Part shown: positions 1 to 9,102 of the stretch, one piece after another
Position numbering within the stretch: position 1 is the stretch's first letter
How the letters are laid out: each line of letters opens with the position of its first letter
From: Salibacterium aidingense DSM 18341
GTDB taxonomy: Bacteria > Bacillota > Bacilli > Bacillales > Marinococcaceae
Assembly: GCF_000429685.1 (NCBI RefSeq)
Contig: NZ_AUCI01000010.1
Span: 62,001-126,000, forward strand
Reading direction: 5' to 3'
Length of the DNA stretch: 64,000 nucleotides
The notes under the pieces: generated by a model
The model's database searches: none
Told to the model about the DNA's origin: nothing
The model's input: only the letters and a program-made list of their open reading frames with translations
Made by a program: the position numbers and the translations under genes

Positions 1-297
1 CTGGTGTGCTTTCAGTTAGCTCGCTTCAACATTATCTTCGATACTCCGGACAACCGCGGAAAATCAAACACCTCCGGAATAACGGTAACACTTTAGGCCA
101 TTATTGAATATAAATGTATATTTCATGATCCCTCCATTTCTTTTTTAAACCATTCTCCATTTTATAGAACCAGTTTAAAACGTGAGAACAAAAGGGATAA
201 AGAATGTTTATTCCGGCTGAAGAAGGATTGGATGGAAAAAGAAAGAAATAAATTTTTATGCTTTTTTATGAATAAGTATTGCAAAACCATCATTCTC

Positions 298-417
298 TTG
301 TTAAAGTATTATTAACAGCAGACAATGAATGCAGGCGTTATAGAAGTGAGGCAGGAAGCCTCTCCTATTTTTGCACGAAAATGTATAAAAATAATAACTT
401 CAGTATTAATATTCACC
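298..417 (+). promoter_or_regulatory. argG upstream region: promoter candidate and ArgR-like boxes
   Basis: A possible SigA promoter is TTGTTA (298-303), a 17-base spacer and GACAAT (321-326). ArgR/AhrC boxes have the form TGAAT-WWWW-ATTCA; the best match is at 400-417 (AGTATTAATATTCA, two mismatches). Weaker matches lie at 103-120 (TGAATATAAATGTA) and 267-284. Spaced boxes around an arginine biosynthesis promoter fit AhrC repression known in Bacillus. The rest of positions 1-297 is AT-rich and shows no convincing gene. Confidence 0.4.
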
Positions 418-439
418 TGAAGATGGAGGGTATAGAAAG

Positions 440-1645
440 ATGGCAAACAAGAAAGTAGTATTGGCGTACTCCGGGGGATTAGATACATCTGTTGCCATTC
501 AGTGGCTGTCAGACCAGGGATATGATGTCGTAGCGGTAGGACTTGACGTTGGGGAAGGCAAGGATCTGGAATTTGTGAAAGAAAAAGCGTTGCAGGTAGG
601 AGCGGTGCAATCTTATACGGTTGATGCCAAGAAAGAATTTGCGGAGGAATTTGTACTGCCGGCGATGCAGGCCCATACATTGTATGAACAAAAATACCCG
701 CTGGTTTCGGCTTTATCGAGACCGCTGATTTCTAAAAAACTTGTGGAAATTGCCGAGCAGACAAATGCAGATGCTGTGGCACACGGTTGCACCGGCAAAG
801 GCAACGATCAGGTGAGATTTGAAGTATCGATCCAGGCTCTGAATCCCGAGCTTGAAGTGATGGCTCCGGTCAGAGAGTGGGGCTGGTCGAGAGATGAAGA
901 AATTGAATATGCAAAAAGTCACGAGATCCCGATCCCAATTGATCTCGATAATCCATACTCGGTTGATCAGAACTTATGGGGAAGAAGTAATGAGTGTGGT
1001 GTCCTGGAAGATCCATGGGCAACTCCGCCGGAAGGTGCTTATGAATTGACTGCACCGCTTGAGAAAACACCGGATGAGCCGGATATGGTGGAAATTGAAT
1101 TTCTGCAGGGGAAACCGACAGCACTGAACGGGAAGGCCTATCAGCTGGATGATTTAATTCTGAAGTTGAACAGCATCGCAGGAAAGCACGGTGTCGGCAG
1201 AATCGATCATGTCGAAAACAGAATGGTTGGTATTAAATCAAGAGAAGTTTATGAATGCCCGGGGGCTATGACACTGATCAAAGCCCATAAGGAGTTGGAA
1301 GACCTTACCCTCCCGAAAGAAGTAGCTCATTTCAAACCAACGATTGAGAAAAAACTTTCCGAGGTTATTTATGACGGTCTGTGGTTTTCCCAGATTAGAA
1401 ACGGTCTGGAAGCTTTCTTGAAAGAAACACAGCAGAATGTGACCGGCCTGGTGAGAGTGAAGTTGTTTAAAGGCCACGCTATTGTAGAAGGCAGAAAATC
1501 TGATCTTTCTCTCTATAATGAGAAGCTTGCCACCTATACACCGGACGACGAATTCGATCACCAGTCTGCAGTTGGCTTTATCAATCTGTGGGGACTTCCT
1601 ACCAAAGTACACAGCATGGTCAACAAGAAAGGTGTTAACGTCTAA
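440..1645 (+). CDS. argG: argininosuccinate synthase
   Basis: Joins citrulline and aspartate using ATP to give argininosuccinate, the penultimate step of arginine synthesis in the cytosol. The 401-residue length is normal for the family. The N-terminal ATP-pyrophosphatase P-loop AYSGGLDTS is at residues 9-17, and the ARGS signature [12 protein letters not shown] lies in the middle. The ATG at 440 follows GGAGG at a usual distance. The gene overlaps argH by one base (TAATG), so the two are translated as a coupled pair. Candidate ArgR boxes lie upstream. Confidence 0.98.
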   Translation: MANKKVVLAYSGGLDTSVAIQWLSDQGYDVVAVGLDVGEGKDLEFVKEKALQVGAVQSYTVDAKKEFAEEFVLPAMQAHTLYEQKYPLVSALSRPLISKKLVEIAEQTNADAVAHGCTGKGNDQVRFEVSIQALNPELEVMAPVREWGWSRDEEIEYAKSHEIPIPIDLDNPYSVDQNLWGRSNECGVLEDPWATPPEGAYELTAPLEKTPDEPDMVEIEFLQGKPTALNGKAYQLDDLILKLNSIAGKHGVGRIDHVENRMVGIKSREVYECPGAMTLIKAHKELEDLTLPKEVAHFKPTIEKKLSEVIYDGLWFSQIRNGLEAFLKETQQNVTGLVRVKLFKGHAIVEGRKSDLSLYNEKLATYTPDDEFDHQSAVGFINLWGLPTKVHSMVNKKGVNV

Positions 1646-3021
1646 TGAAACTGTGGGGCGGAAGATTCACAAAAAGTGCAGAAGATTGGGTGGATGCCTT
1701 TGGGGCATCCATTCCTTTTGATAAAGAACTTGTGGAAGAAGATATTGAAGGCAGTCTGGCGCATGTTAAAATGCTGGCCGCCTGCGGGATCCTGACAGAA
1801 GAAGAGGCATCAACGATAAAAAATGGACTGGACATACTGCTTGAAAAAGCAAAGAATAATGAACTGGAATATTCCGTCCAAAATGAAGACATTCATTTAA
1901 ACCTGGAGAAATTGTTAACGGACGAAATCGGCCCGGCCGGCGGAAAGCTGCACACCGGACGGAGCCGGAACGATCAAATTGCTACGGATATGCATTTGTA
2001 TTTGCGCAAACATACGGAAGAGACCATGGAAGCGGTCAAGCAGCTGCAGCAGGCCCTTCTTAGTCAGGCAGAAGAACATGTGGAGACCATCATCCCTGGG
2101 TATACACACCTGCAGAGAGCGCAGCCGATATCGTTTGCCCACCATCTCATGGCTTATTTTTGGATGCTGGAGCGGGATTATGGAAGACTGAAAGACAGTA
2201 TGAAACGTTTAAATATTTCGCCGCTGGGAGCCGGCGCTCTTGCCGGTACAACATTTCCAATTGACCGTGAGTACTCTGCCGAACTGCTGGGATTTGATTC
2301 GATTTACGAAAACAGCTTGGATGCTGTAAGTGACCGGGATTTCATTCTCGAGTTCATGAGTGCCGCTTCCATGATTATGATGCATTTGTCTCGTTTGTCA
2401 GAGGAAATGATTCTTTGGTCGAGCCAGGAATTCAATTTTATTGAGCTGGATGACACGTTTGCTACAGGAAGCAGCATTATGCCGCAGAAGAAAAATCCAG
2501 ATATGGCAGAGTTGGTTCGTGGAAAATCCGGCCGCGTCTATGGTAATTTTGTTTCGCTGCTTACACTGCTGAAAGGGCTGCCGCTTGCCTATAATAAAGA
2601 TATGCAGGAAGATAAAGAAGGAATGTTCGATACCGTCGCTACCCTTCAAGGCTCGCTGAAGATATTCACCGGCATGGTGGAAACGATGAGAGTCAACACG
2701 GACGTGATGGCAAAAGAAACACATTCTGATTTTTCCAATGCAACAGAATTGGCTGATTATCTCGCTTCGAAAGGCCTTCCTTTTCGGGAGGCGCATGAGG
2801 TCGTCGGCAAACTGGTCCTTCAATGTATAGAAAAAGACATATACCTGCTGGATCTCTCCTTGAAAGATTATAAACAGGCCAGTTCTCTATTTGAAGAAGA
2901 TATTTATGAAGTACTCAAACCAGCCACGGTTGTAGCGCGTCGAAACAGCGCCGGAGGAACAGGATTTGAACAGGTGCGGAAGGCAATGGATTCTGCTAAA
3001 AATAGGATAGGTCAAAAGTAA
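1645..3021 (+). CDS. argH: argininosuccinate lyase
   Basis: Cleaves argininosuccinate to arginine and fumarate, the last step of the pathway. It has 458 residues, the usual size for this fumarase/aspartase superfamily member. The signature [11 protein letters not shown] begins at residue 275 and carries the catalytic serine loop. The active-site region HTGRSRNDQ is near residue 100. The start codon overlaps the argG stop by one base, showing translational coupling. A strong intrinsic terminator follows directly, so argGH forms a closed two-gene operon. Confidence 0.98.
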   Translation: MKLWGGRFTKSAEDWVDAFGASIPFDKELVEEDIEGSLAHVKMLAACGILTEEEASTIKNGLDILLEKAKNNELEYSVQNEDIHLNLEKLLTDEIGPAGGKLHTGRSRNDQIATDMHLYLRKHTEETMEAVKQLQQALLSQAEEHVETIIPGYTHLQRAQPISFAHHLMAYFWMLERDYGRLKDSMKRLNISPLGAGALAGTTFPIDREYSAELLGFDSIYENSLDAVSDRDFILEFMSAASMIMMHLSRLSEEMILWSSQEFNFIELDDTFATGSSIMPQKKNPDMAELVRGKSGRVYGNFVSLLTLLKGLPLAYNKDMQEDKEGMFDTVATLQGSLKIFTGMVETMRVNTDVMAKETHSDFSNATELADYLASKGLPFREAHEVVGKLVLQCIEKDIYLLDLSLKDYKQASSLFEEDIYEVLKPATVVARRNSAGGTGFEQVRKAMDSAKNRIGQK

Positions 3022-3024
3022 TAG

Positions 3025-3055
3025 AAGGACTGCTGAAACGGGCAGTCCTTTTTTT
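3025..3055 (+). terminator. intrinsic terminator after argGH
   Basis: A nine-base-pair stem AAGGACTGC / GCAGTCCTT (3025-3033 and 3042-3050) is followed by a run of T. Confidence 0.9.
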
Positions 3056-3312
3056 AGTACGGGTGGGGGTCGTTATTTAATAATTATTTACTCATGAGGG
3101 GCGGAAAAGCAGCCGGATTTAGGCTGACAGGATGTATAATGGAACATGCAGATTTGGGGGGATGGTAAAATTTAATCTTGAAGTAGTAAATTCGTTAATA
3201 TAGGCACAATAAGAGGGATAGCCCAAAAGCGGAAAATCCTAGCAAAGACATAAAAAAATTCTGATCAGGACAGACTAGTCGTGACTTTCTTAAAAAATGA
3301 GGGGATCGATCG

Positions 3313-4449
3313 ATGAAAGCTGTAACCTATCAGGGAATCAAGGATGTAAAAGTAAAGGAAGTTCCAAATGCGGCCCTTGAAAAAAAAGATGATATTCTCG
3401 TCCGTATCACCAGTACAGCCATATGCGGCTCGGATCTGCATTTGGTTCACGGCATGATTCCGCATTTTCCGGAAGGATATATTATTGGGCACGAGCCAAT
3501 GGGCATAGTTGAAGAAACCGGGCCGGAGGTAACAAAGGTGAAAAAGGGGGACCGGGTTATAGTGCCTTTTAATATTGCCTGCGGTGAATGCTATTACTGC
3601 CGGCATGAATTAGAAAGCCAATGTGACAACTCTAACCCCAACGGAGAAGCAGGAGCTTACTTTGGATACTCCGGCACGTTTGGCGGCTATCCCGGCGGCC
3701 AGGCCGAACTGCTGCGAGTACCGTATGGTAATTTCACGCCTTTTGTTGTACCAGAAAACTGTGAATTGGAAGATGAAAAGCTGCTCTTCTTATCAGATAT
3801 CATTCCCACAGCTTATTGGGGTGTTGAACAAGCCGAAGTAAAAAAAGGGGAGACCGTCATTGTGTTAGGGTGCGGGCCGGTAGGACTGCTTGCCCAGAAA
3901 TTTGCATGGATGAAAGGGGCTGAACGTGTCATTGCGGTTGATTACGTCCAATACCGTCTTGCCCATGCCAGTCAATCAAATCAGGTAGAAACCTTTGATT
4001 TTTCCCAATACGATGATTTAGGCAGCCATTTAAAAGAAATTACAAAAGGCGGGGCGGATGCTGTCATTGATTGTGTAGGAATGGACGGCAAAAAGAATCC
4101 AGTGGAAATGGTAGAGACTGCATTAAAACTGCAGGGAGGTACCATGGGGCCGATTGTCCTGGCAAGCCGATGTGTACGAAAAGGCGGTATGATCAGTATT
4201 GTAGGCGTGTATGGTACGAGATATAATGCTTTTCCATTAGGGGATTTGTTTGCCCGAAATATCACCTTAAAAATGGGGCAGGCTCCAATCATCCATTACA
4301 TTCCAGAGTTATATAAAAAGATAATGAAAGAAGAATTTAACCCGGCGGACATTATTTCCCATCGTCTCCCGATGGAGCAGGCAGAACACGGGTATGATAT
4401 TTTTGATGAAAAGCATGATGACTGTATTAAAGTGGTATTAAAACCTTAA
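3313..4449 (+). CDS. zinc-dependent alcohol/aldehyde dehydrogenase, AdhB-like (MDR family)
   Basis: Medium-chain NAD(P)-dependent dehydrogenase of 378 residues; the substrate cannot be told from the sequence. Catalytic zinc ligands are visible as C38 (CGSDLH) and H60-E61 (GHE). The structural zinc lobe is complete with C90, C93, C96 and C104. The Rossmann nucleotide motif GCGPVGLL follows in the middle. Overall it resembles B. subtilis AdhB and the glutathione-independent formaldehyde dehydrogenase branch. The ATG follows GAGGGG. It stands alone, convergent with the stress protein gene downstream, with a shared terminator between them. Confidence 0.85.
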   Translation: MKAVTYQGIKDVKVKEVPNAALEKKDDILVRITSTAICGSDLHLVHGMIPHFPEGYIIGHEPMGIVEETGPEVTKVKKGDRVIVPFNIACGECYYCRHELESQCDNSNPNGEAGAYFGYSGTFGGYPGGQAELLRVPYGNFTPFVVPENCELEDEKLLFLSDIIPTAYWGVEQAEVKKGETVIVLGCGPVGLLAQKFAWMKGAERVIAVDYVQYRLAHASQSNQVETFDFSQYDDLGSHLKEITKGGADAVIDCVGMDGKKNPVEMVETALKLQGGTMGPIVLASRCVRKGGMISIVGVYGTRYNAFPLGDLFARNITLKMGQAPIIHYIPELYKKIMKEEFNPADIISHRLPMEQAEHGYDIFDEKHDDCIKVVLKP

Positions 4450-4463
4450 GCCGTCAAAGGAAA

Positions 4464-4500
4464 AGGGCTGACTCCAACAAGAGAACAGCCCTGTTTTATT
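4464..4500. terminator. probable bidirectional terminator between adh-like gene and usp gene
   Basis: Stem AGGGCTG (4464-4470) pairs with CAGCCCT (4486-4492) around a 15-base loop, with GTTTTATT on the plus side and a shorter T-rich tail on the minus side. Confidence 0.6.
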
Positions 4501-4509
4501 ATATCCATG

Positions 4510-4944
4510 TCAGCTCCGGACAATAAGAACGTCGCATTTTGCCTGTCTGGCAATAGCTTCTGATACACTTCCTATAAGCATCCGCTCTACCGCGTTTAAC
4601 CCGGTCGCCCCGGTAATAATCAAATCAGCATGATACCGCTTAGCGATATCTTTAGGAATTTTCACTTTAGGGGAACCAAAATCGATGACAGTTGTTACAT
4701 TGTTAATGCCCGCCTGTTTGGCTTCTTCTTTGTACTGTTCCAATAATTCCTGACCGTAATTTTCAGCCCGGGATACAATGGTACGGTCATACTGTTCTAT
4801 CGTGGCAAAAGTACGGGTATCTATGATGTGAACGATAATGAGGGCGGCATTATTTTCCTTTGCCAGGTGAAGCGCTTTATTTAAAGCTATTTTTGATTCA
4901 TCAGAACCATCAACGGCAACGAGCACATTATTATAATCTGCCAT
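4510..4944 (-). CDS. universal stress protein, UspA family
   Basis: A 144-residue single-domain universal stress protein of the ATP-binding type. The C-terminal signature GATGLNAVERMLIGS matches the G-2X-G-9X-G-S/T nucleotide-binding pattern. The N-terminal strand NVLVAVDGSDES is also typical. An upstream extension of 27 codons exists, but the ATG at 4944 has a GGGGGG ribosome-binding site just before it. The protein probably acts in the cytosol in stress or starvation; its exact partner is unknown for this family. A SigB-like promoter lies 58 bases upstream. Confidence 0.9.
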   Translation of the reverse strand: MADYNNVLVAVDGSDESKIALNKALHLAKENNAALIIVHIIDTRTFATIEQYDRTIVSRAENYGQELLEQYKEEAKQAGINNVTTVIDFGSPKVKIPKDIAKRYHADLIITGATGLNAVERMLIGSVSEAIARQAKCDVLIVRS

Positions 4945-5001
4945 TTTTATACCCCCCGCAAAATAATATATAATAGATGTATCATGCTTTCTGCCTATAC
5001 T

Positions 5002-5027
5002 ATTCCCTGAATTTCTTTCGGACAAAC
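5002..5027 (-). promoter_or_regulatory. SigB-like general stress promoter of the usp gene
   Basis: Reading the minus strand, GTTTGT (5027-5022), a 14-base spacer and GGGAAT (5007-5002) match the SigB consensus GTTTAA-N12-14-GGGWAW with one mismatch in the -35 element. Distance to the start codon is 58 bases. A general-stress promoter fits the gene product. Confidence 0.6.
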
Positions 5028-5110
5028 CTTAAAAGTTTTTTCATCCTATTTTTTAGTCTGTATAATGAAGCCATAGATATCGTCCTGTTTGGAGTGAAGG
5101 AGGAGTTTGT

Positions 5111-5869
5111 ATGCGGCATGCTTTAATTACAGCTGGAACGAAAGGTCTTGGAAAAAAAGCAGCAGAACAGTTTCTGCAAAGAGGATATTCTGTAACAGTC
5201 AGTTACTTTAAGGATGAAAAAGCGGCAGAAACTTTAAAGCAGAAATGGGGGGCTTACACGGATCGGCTTCAGGTTGTTCAGGCTGATGTAACGAAACGAG
5301 GGGATATAAAACATCTGGCTGCCTCCGCCGTTCATAAATTTGGAAGGCTTGATGTGCTGGTGAATAATGCCGGCCCTTATGTATTCGAACGAAAGAAATT
5401 GATGGACTACACTGAGGAAGAATGGCAGCAGATGATCGAAGGAAACTTATCCTCCGTGTTTTATTTGTTTCAGGAAGTGATTCCGGTGATGCGGAAACAA
5501 CAGTACGGCCGTATTGTGACGTATGGCTTTCAGGGAGCAGGAGACGCTCCGGCCTGGATTTACCGTTCGGCTTATGCTGCTGCGAAATCCGGCCTGGTTT
5601 CTCTGACGAAAACCGTGTCTATCGAAGAAGCAGAGTATGGGATAACCGTTAACATGGTATGTCCCGGAGTGGTTACTTCCGACTATAAAGAAGCCTCCAT
5701 TTCGGAAGCTAAGCAGGTACTGGATCCTGATACGCCGGTGGGACGCCCTGCCACAGGAGACGATATAGCCCGGTCTATCGCCTTTTTATGTGAAGAACAG
5801 TCAGATATGATAACGGGATCCGTACTCGAAATTACAGGCGGTGTGGACGTTTTGCATAAACGGCGCTGA
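5111..5869 (+). CDS. ytkK: short-chain dehydrogenase/reductase family protein, YtkK-like
   Basis: A 252-residue FabG-type Rossmann protein. The nucleotide loop TAGTKGLG is at residues 7-14, the NNAG motif is present, and the catalytic pair is Y155 and K159 (YAAAK). The usual catalytic serine about 13 residues before the tyrosine is absent: the segment reads YGFQGAGDAPAW. As I remember it, B. subtilis YtkK has the same GFQGA segment, so this would be a family trait rather than damage. Substrate unknown. The ATG follows GAAGGAGG. It lies upstream of ytkL, as in B. subtilis. Confidence 0.85.
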   Translation: MRHALITAGTKGLGKKAAEQFLQRGYSVTVSYFKDEKAAETLKQKWGAYTDRLQVVQADVTKRGDIKHLAASAVHKFGRLDVLVNNAGPYVFERKKLMDYTEEEWQQMIEGNLSSVFYLFQEVIPVMRKQQYGRIVTYGFQGAGDAPAWIYRSAYAAAKSGLVSLTKTVSIEEAEYGITVNMVCPGVVTSDYKEASISEAKQVLDPDTPVGRPATGDDIARSIAFLCEEQSDMITGSVLEITGGVDVLHKRR

Positions 5870-5935
5870 TTAATTACCTACATAATGTATAATGTGCCGT
5901 AGAATCTGTCATCTTATAAGATAGAGGTGATAGAG

Positions 5936-6313
5936 ATGAAAAAGTGTATGCTTATCATATTCGCGGCGTTGATAACGGCTTTATTCAGTCCGGTTCAAGG
6001 AGAAGCTGCTTCTCTGCAGGAAATATTTCTTTTTAAAGCCACAGCAGAAACGGAAAAAGGGACCTATCATTGGGAGTACAACAGTCCGGGCAACTACGAG
6101 TATCATGCGAAAGGAAAAGCCCTGCATGGGGAAGAAGCAAGAAGACAGGTAGAAAAAGTATACCAGCAGGCGGCGATTACACCAGACTCCACAAAGGAGG
6201 AGCTGGCACAGGCGTTTCAAAAAACAGGAGTGCCGTCAATAAACCGGCTGGACATAAGATGGCAGGGCCCCGAGGGAGAATTGTATACGTGGCTGTGGAA
6301 AAACACGGATTAG
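5936..6313 (+). CDS. hypothetical secreted protein
   Basis: A 125-residue protein I do not recognise. It begins MKKCMLIIFAALITALF, a clear signal peptide with likely cleavage near GEA-A (residues 22-25). There is no lipobox, because the only early Cys is at position 4. The mature part is rich in Glu, Lys, Tyr and Trp and carries no known motif that I can name. A GTG at 5927 is an alternative start, but GAGGTG is six bases before the ATG at 5936. It lies between ytkK and ytkL, possibly in the same transcript. Confidence 0.65.
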   Translation: MKKCMLIIFAALITALFSPVQGEAASLQEIFLFKATAETEKGTYHWEYNSPGNYEYHAKGKALHGEEARRQVEKVYQQAAITPDSTKEELAQAFQKTGVPSINRLDIRWQGPEGELYTWLWKNTD

Positions 6314-6414
6314 ATGAGCCCCCCTCCGGATTTCTTTTCAAGAAAGACGTTTAAGAAGTGCTTTCAAGAGGGAAAAAGGGAGATGGTAAAAAAGAAAAGG
6401 AGGGCATCGTCTAT

Positions 6415-7098
6415 ATGAAAGTAACATATCACGGCCATTCTGTGGTTCATATTGAAGCAAACGGAAAAAGTATTTTAATTGATCCGTTTATTACCGGAAA
6501 TGACAAATGTGATTTAGAAGCGGATAAAGTAAAACCGGACATTATTCTGCTTACTCATGGACATAATGATCACGTTGGGGATACGGTGGATATTGCCAAA
6601 AGAAACCGGTCCTTTGTGGTAGCTCCATTTGAATTGGCTACTTATCTTGGCTGGCAGGGTCTCGATACCCACCCTATGCATATCGGGGGGAGCTATACCT
6701 TTGATTTCGGCCGTGTTAAATTAACCCAGGCGTTCCATGGTTCGTCCTATACAGAAGAAGAAAATCAAAAAATTGTGTATACGGGAATGCCGGCAGGCAT
6801 ACTTTTTGAAGCGGAAGGAAAAACCGTATACCACATGGGAGACACCGGCTTGTTCTCGGATATGAAGTTGATCGGAGAGCGGCACCAAGTAGACCTGCTT
6901 TTTGTTCCGATCGGCGATAACTTTACGATGGGGCCGGAAGATGCAGGACAGGCTGTTCAGTGGATTAATCCCGATTATGTCGTTCCTGTTCATTACAATA
7001 CGTTTCCTGCTATCGAGCAGGATGGAGATGCCTTTGTGGACTCCATTTCGCCGGTTAACGGGAAGGCCTTGAACGCGGGCGAATCCGTGGATCTGTAA
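6415..7098 (+). CDS. ytkL: UPF0173 metal-dependent hydrolase YtkL (metallo-beta-lactamase fold)
   Basis: A 227-residue metallo-beta-lactamase-fold hydrolase. The metal motif HGHNDH gives H48, H50, D52 and H53. Further ligands are likely in FHGSSY, MGDTG and the final PVHYNTF. The substrate of the family is not established. An upstream 19-codon extension is possible, but AAGGAGGG supports the ATG at 6415. A strong terminator follows, closing this small group. Confidence 0.92.
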   Translation: MKVTYHGHSVVHIEANGKSILIDPFITGNDKCDLEADKVKPDIILLTHGHNDHVGDTVDIAKRNRSFVVAPFELATYLGWQGLDTHPMHIGGSYTFDFGRVKLTQAFHGSSYTEEENQKIVYTGMPAGILFEAEGKTVYHMGDTGLFSDMKLIGERHQVDLLFVPIGDNFTMGPEDAGQAVQWINPDYVVPVHYNTFPAIEQDGDAFVDSISPVNGKALNAGESVDL

Positions 7099-7111
7099 AT
7101 AGGGAATTAAG

Positions 7112-7160
7112 AAAGCTGTTTCAAAGTATAGAGGCTACTTTTGAAACAGCTTTTTTAATT
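7112..7160 (+). terminator. intrinsic terminator after ytkL
   Basis: A long stem AAAGCTGTTTCAAA (7112-7125) pairs with TTTGAAACAGCTTT (7140-7153), followed by T residues. Confidence 0.9.
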
Positions 7161-7230
7161 TTTTAAAGATATGACGGCTTATGGATAACGCTTACACTGT
7201 TGCTGTTCATCATTTTTCCTGTTAAGCTTC

Positions 7231-7259
7231 TTGCTTTCCAACATTCGTATACGTATAAT
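7231..7259 (+). promoter_or_regulatory. SigA promoter of ytoI
   Basis: TTGCTT (7231-7236), a 17-base spacer and a perfect TATAAT (7254-7259) lie 64 bases before the start codon. Confidence 0.75.
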
Positions 7260-7323
7260 GAAAGATAATACAGAATGAGAAATTAAATGATACAGTTGTG
7301 ATGGAAAGCGGGGTGGGATAAAG

Positions 7324-8634
7324 ATGCCAACAAAACATGAACAAATATTGCAGCATATTACAGAACTTGGAGTTGGAGAAAAAATTTCCGTCCGGCAGGT
7401 GGCCAAGAGTTTAAATGTCAGTGAAGGCACAGCGTACCGTGCTATTAAAGAAGCAGAAAACCAGGGGCTTGTCAGCACCATTGAACGGGTGGGCACTATC
7501 CGGATTGAGAAAAAGCAAAAAGATAATATAGAAAAACTAACCTATGCGGAAGTTGTTAACATCGTAGACGGGCAGGTGCTGGGCGGCAGGAACGGCCTTC
7601 ATAAAACGTTGAATCGGTTTGTCATCGGAGCGATGAAACTGGAAGCAATGATGAGGTATGTGGAACCTGGAAACCTCCTGATTGTCGGGAACCGTTATCA
7701 GGTTCATAAATTAGCACTGGAAGCAGGGGCAGCTGTTTTAATAACAGGTGGATTCGATACAAATGAAAATGTTATTGCTCTGGCGGATGAGCTGGAACTG
7801 CCGGTTATATCTACAAGCTATGATACGTTTACGGTAGCAACCATGATCAACCGGGCGATATACGATCAGCTTATTAAAAAAGAAATTGTCCTTGTCGATG
7901 ATATCTTGATCCCGCTGCAGGACACGTTTCATCTCTCCGTTAACAGTACCGTAGGCAAGTGGCATGAAATAAACAAAAATACGAGCCACAGCCGTTATCC
8001 TGTCATTGATGATGAAATGAAGGTGCAGGGGATGGTTGCTGCCAAGGATGTCCTTGGGGCCGAGATGGCCACGCCCATTGAAACGATTATGACGAAAAAT
8101 CCGATCACTGTAAAAGAAAGAACCTCGGTAGCCTCGGTCGCCCATGTGATGGTTTGGGAAGGAATAGAATTGCTCCCTGTTATTGATGAAAACAGTCATT
8201 TACTTGGAGTAATCAGCCGCCAGGATGTGTTAAAAGCTCTCCAGATGACACAGCGCCAGCCTCATGTAGGGGAAACGATTGATGATTTAGTAACGGGCCG
8301 CTTTCATGAAACGGGAGCAGAGTCTGACTATCATTATCAGTGTGATGTCACGCCTCAAATGACTAATCATCTTGGCATGATTTCCTACGGTGTTCTTTCC
8401 ACACTGGTGACGGAAACAGGGAGCCGCCTTCTCCGCCAGTATAAACGGGGCGATATAGTGGTGGAAAATATAACGCTTTATTTTATAAAACCGGTACAGA
8501 TTGAAAGTACAGTAGATATGAAAGGCAAATTACTTGAAGTGGGAAGAAAACATGGAAAAGTGGATGTAGAGCTATATCACGAAGGAGAGATCGTGGGAAA
8601 AGCACTGCTTATGGCTCAGCTGTTGGACCGCTGA
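7324..8634 (+). CDS. ytoI: YtoI-like regulator: HTH, DRTGG, two CBS and thioesterase-like domains
   Basis: A 436-residue cytosolic multidomain protein. Residues 1-60 form a winged HTH typical of GntR-like starts (VRQVAKSLNVSEGTAYRAIKE). Residues about 70-175 are a DRTGG domain, about 190-310 a pair of CBS domains (RYPVIDD...; ELLPVIDEN...), and the C-terminus from about 330 a hot-dog thioesterase-like domain. Such architecture suggests a transcription regulator sensing an adenine nucleotide or acyl-CoA, but no ligand is established. The length is close to B. subtilis YtoI. The start follows GGGGTGGGA. Confidence 0.9.
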   Translation: MPTKHEQILQHITELGVGEKISVRQVAKSLNVSEGTAYRAIKEAENQGLVSTIERVGTIRIEKKQKDNIEKLTYAEVVNIVDGQVLGGRNGLHKTLNRFVIGAMKLEAMMRYVEPGNLLIVGNRYQVHKLALEAGAAVLITGGFDTNENVIALADELELPVISTSYDTFTVATMINRAIYDQLIKKEIVLVDDILIPLQDTFHLSVNSTVGKWHEINKNTSHSRYPVIDDEMKVQGMVAAKDVLGAEMATPIETIMTKNPITVKERTSVASVAHVMVWEGIELLPVIDENSHLLGVISRQDVLKALQMTQRQPHVGETIDDLVTGRFHETGAESDYHYQCDVTPQMTNHLGMISYGVLSTLVTETGSRLLRQYKRGDIVVENITLYFIKPVQIESTVDMKGKLLEVGRKHGKVDVELYHEGEIVGKALLMAQLLDR

Positions 8635-8696
8635 TATTGGGAAGCCTCAAATCCATCCGCAAAGGAGGAAGATGAGGCTTACGTTCATGCCCGTAT

Positions 8697-9008
8697 TTAC
8701 GTATCCAGACGCTCCTTTTCCGCTTCCTCAGCGGCATACGGGGTATACATACGATACGCCCGGTACCCAAAGATGACATTTACAGCCCCAACGGCAAGAA
8801 AGACAGCACCGACAATAATATCTATTGTATCCCGGACGGAGACCAATAAATTTCCTCCAAATGCAGCCATGAAAAGACCCAGGCTGATGTTTGCTTTCGC
8901 CTGCACCCACTTTCGAAAAGCGGGAGCCCCGGCACGGACAGCCTTGACTTTGTAAAAAATATACATGGCAAGCGCCACCACTAGAATAATAATAAAAAAC
9001 GGAGTCAC
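8697..9008 (-). CDS. ytpI: YtpI-like small membrane protein
   Basis: A 103-residue protein with about three transmembrane segments: FIIILVVALAMYIFY at the N-terminus, then ISLGLFMAAFGGNLL and IIVGAVFLAVGAVNVIF. Function unknown. A longer frame begins at 9035 with ATG, but GGGAGGG lies six bases before the GTG at 9008, so GTG is preferred. It is on the minus strand between two plus-strand genes, in the same place as B. subtilis ytpI, next to ytqI (nrnA). Confidence 0.82.
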   Translation of the reverse strand: MTPFFIIILVVALAMYIFYKVKAVRAGAPAFRKWVQAKANISLGLFMAAFGGNLLVSVRDTIDIIVGAVFLAVGAVNVIFGYRAYRMYTPYAAEEAEKERLDT

Positions 9009-9102
9009 TTTTTTCCCTCCCAGATTCGTAATCATAAAAAAATGCCTATTTCATTGTACGCGCAGTCCTTCCGAAATAGCAACTGCCAGAAAGGAAGATA
9101 GC

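Noticed and set aside
232-315. 27-codon frame in the argG upstream region with a weak ribosome-binding site
   Set aside because: AT-rich, overlaps the predicted -35 region, with no run of arginine codons expected of a leader peptide. Chance is the simpler reading.
8640-8681. Inverted repeat AAGCCTCA / TGAGGCTT between ytoI and ytpI
   Set aside because: The loop is over 20 bases and no T-run follows on either strand, so I did not call it a terminator.
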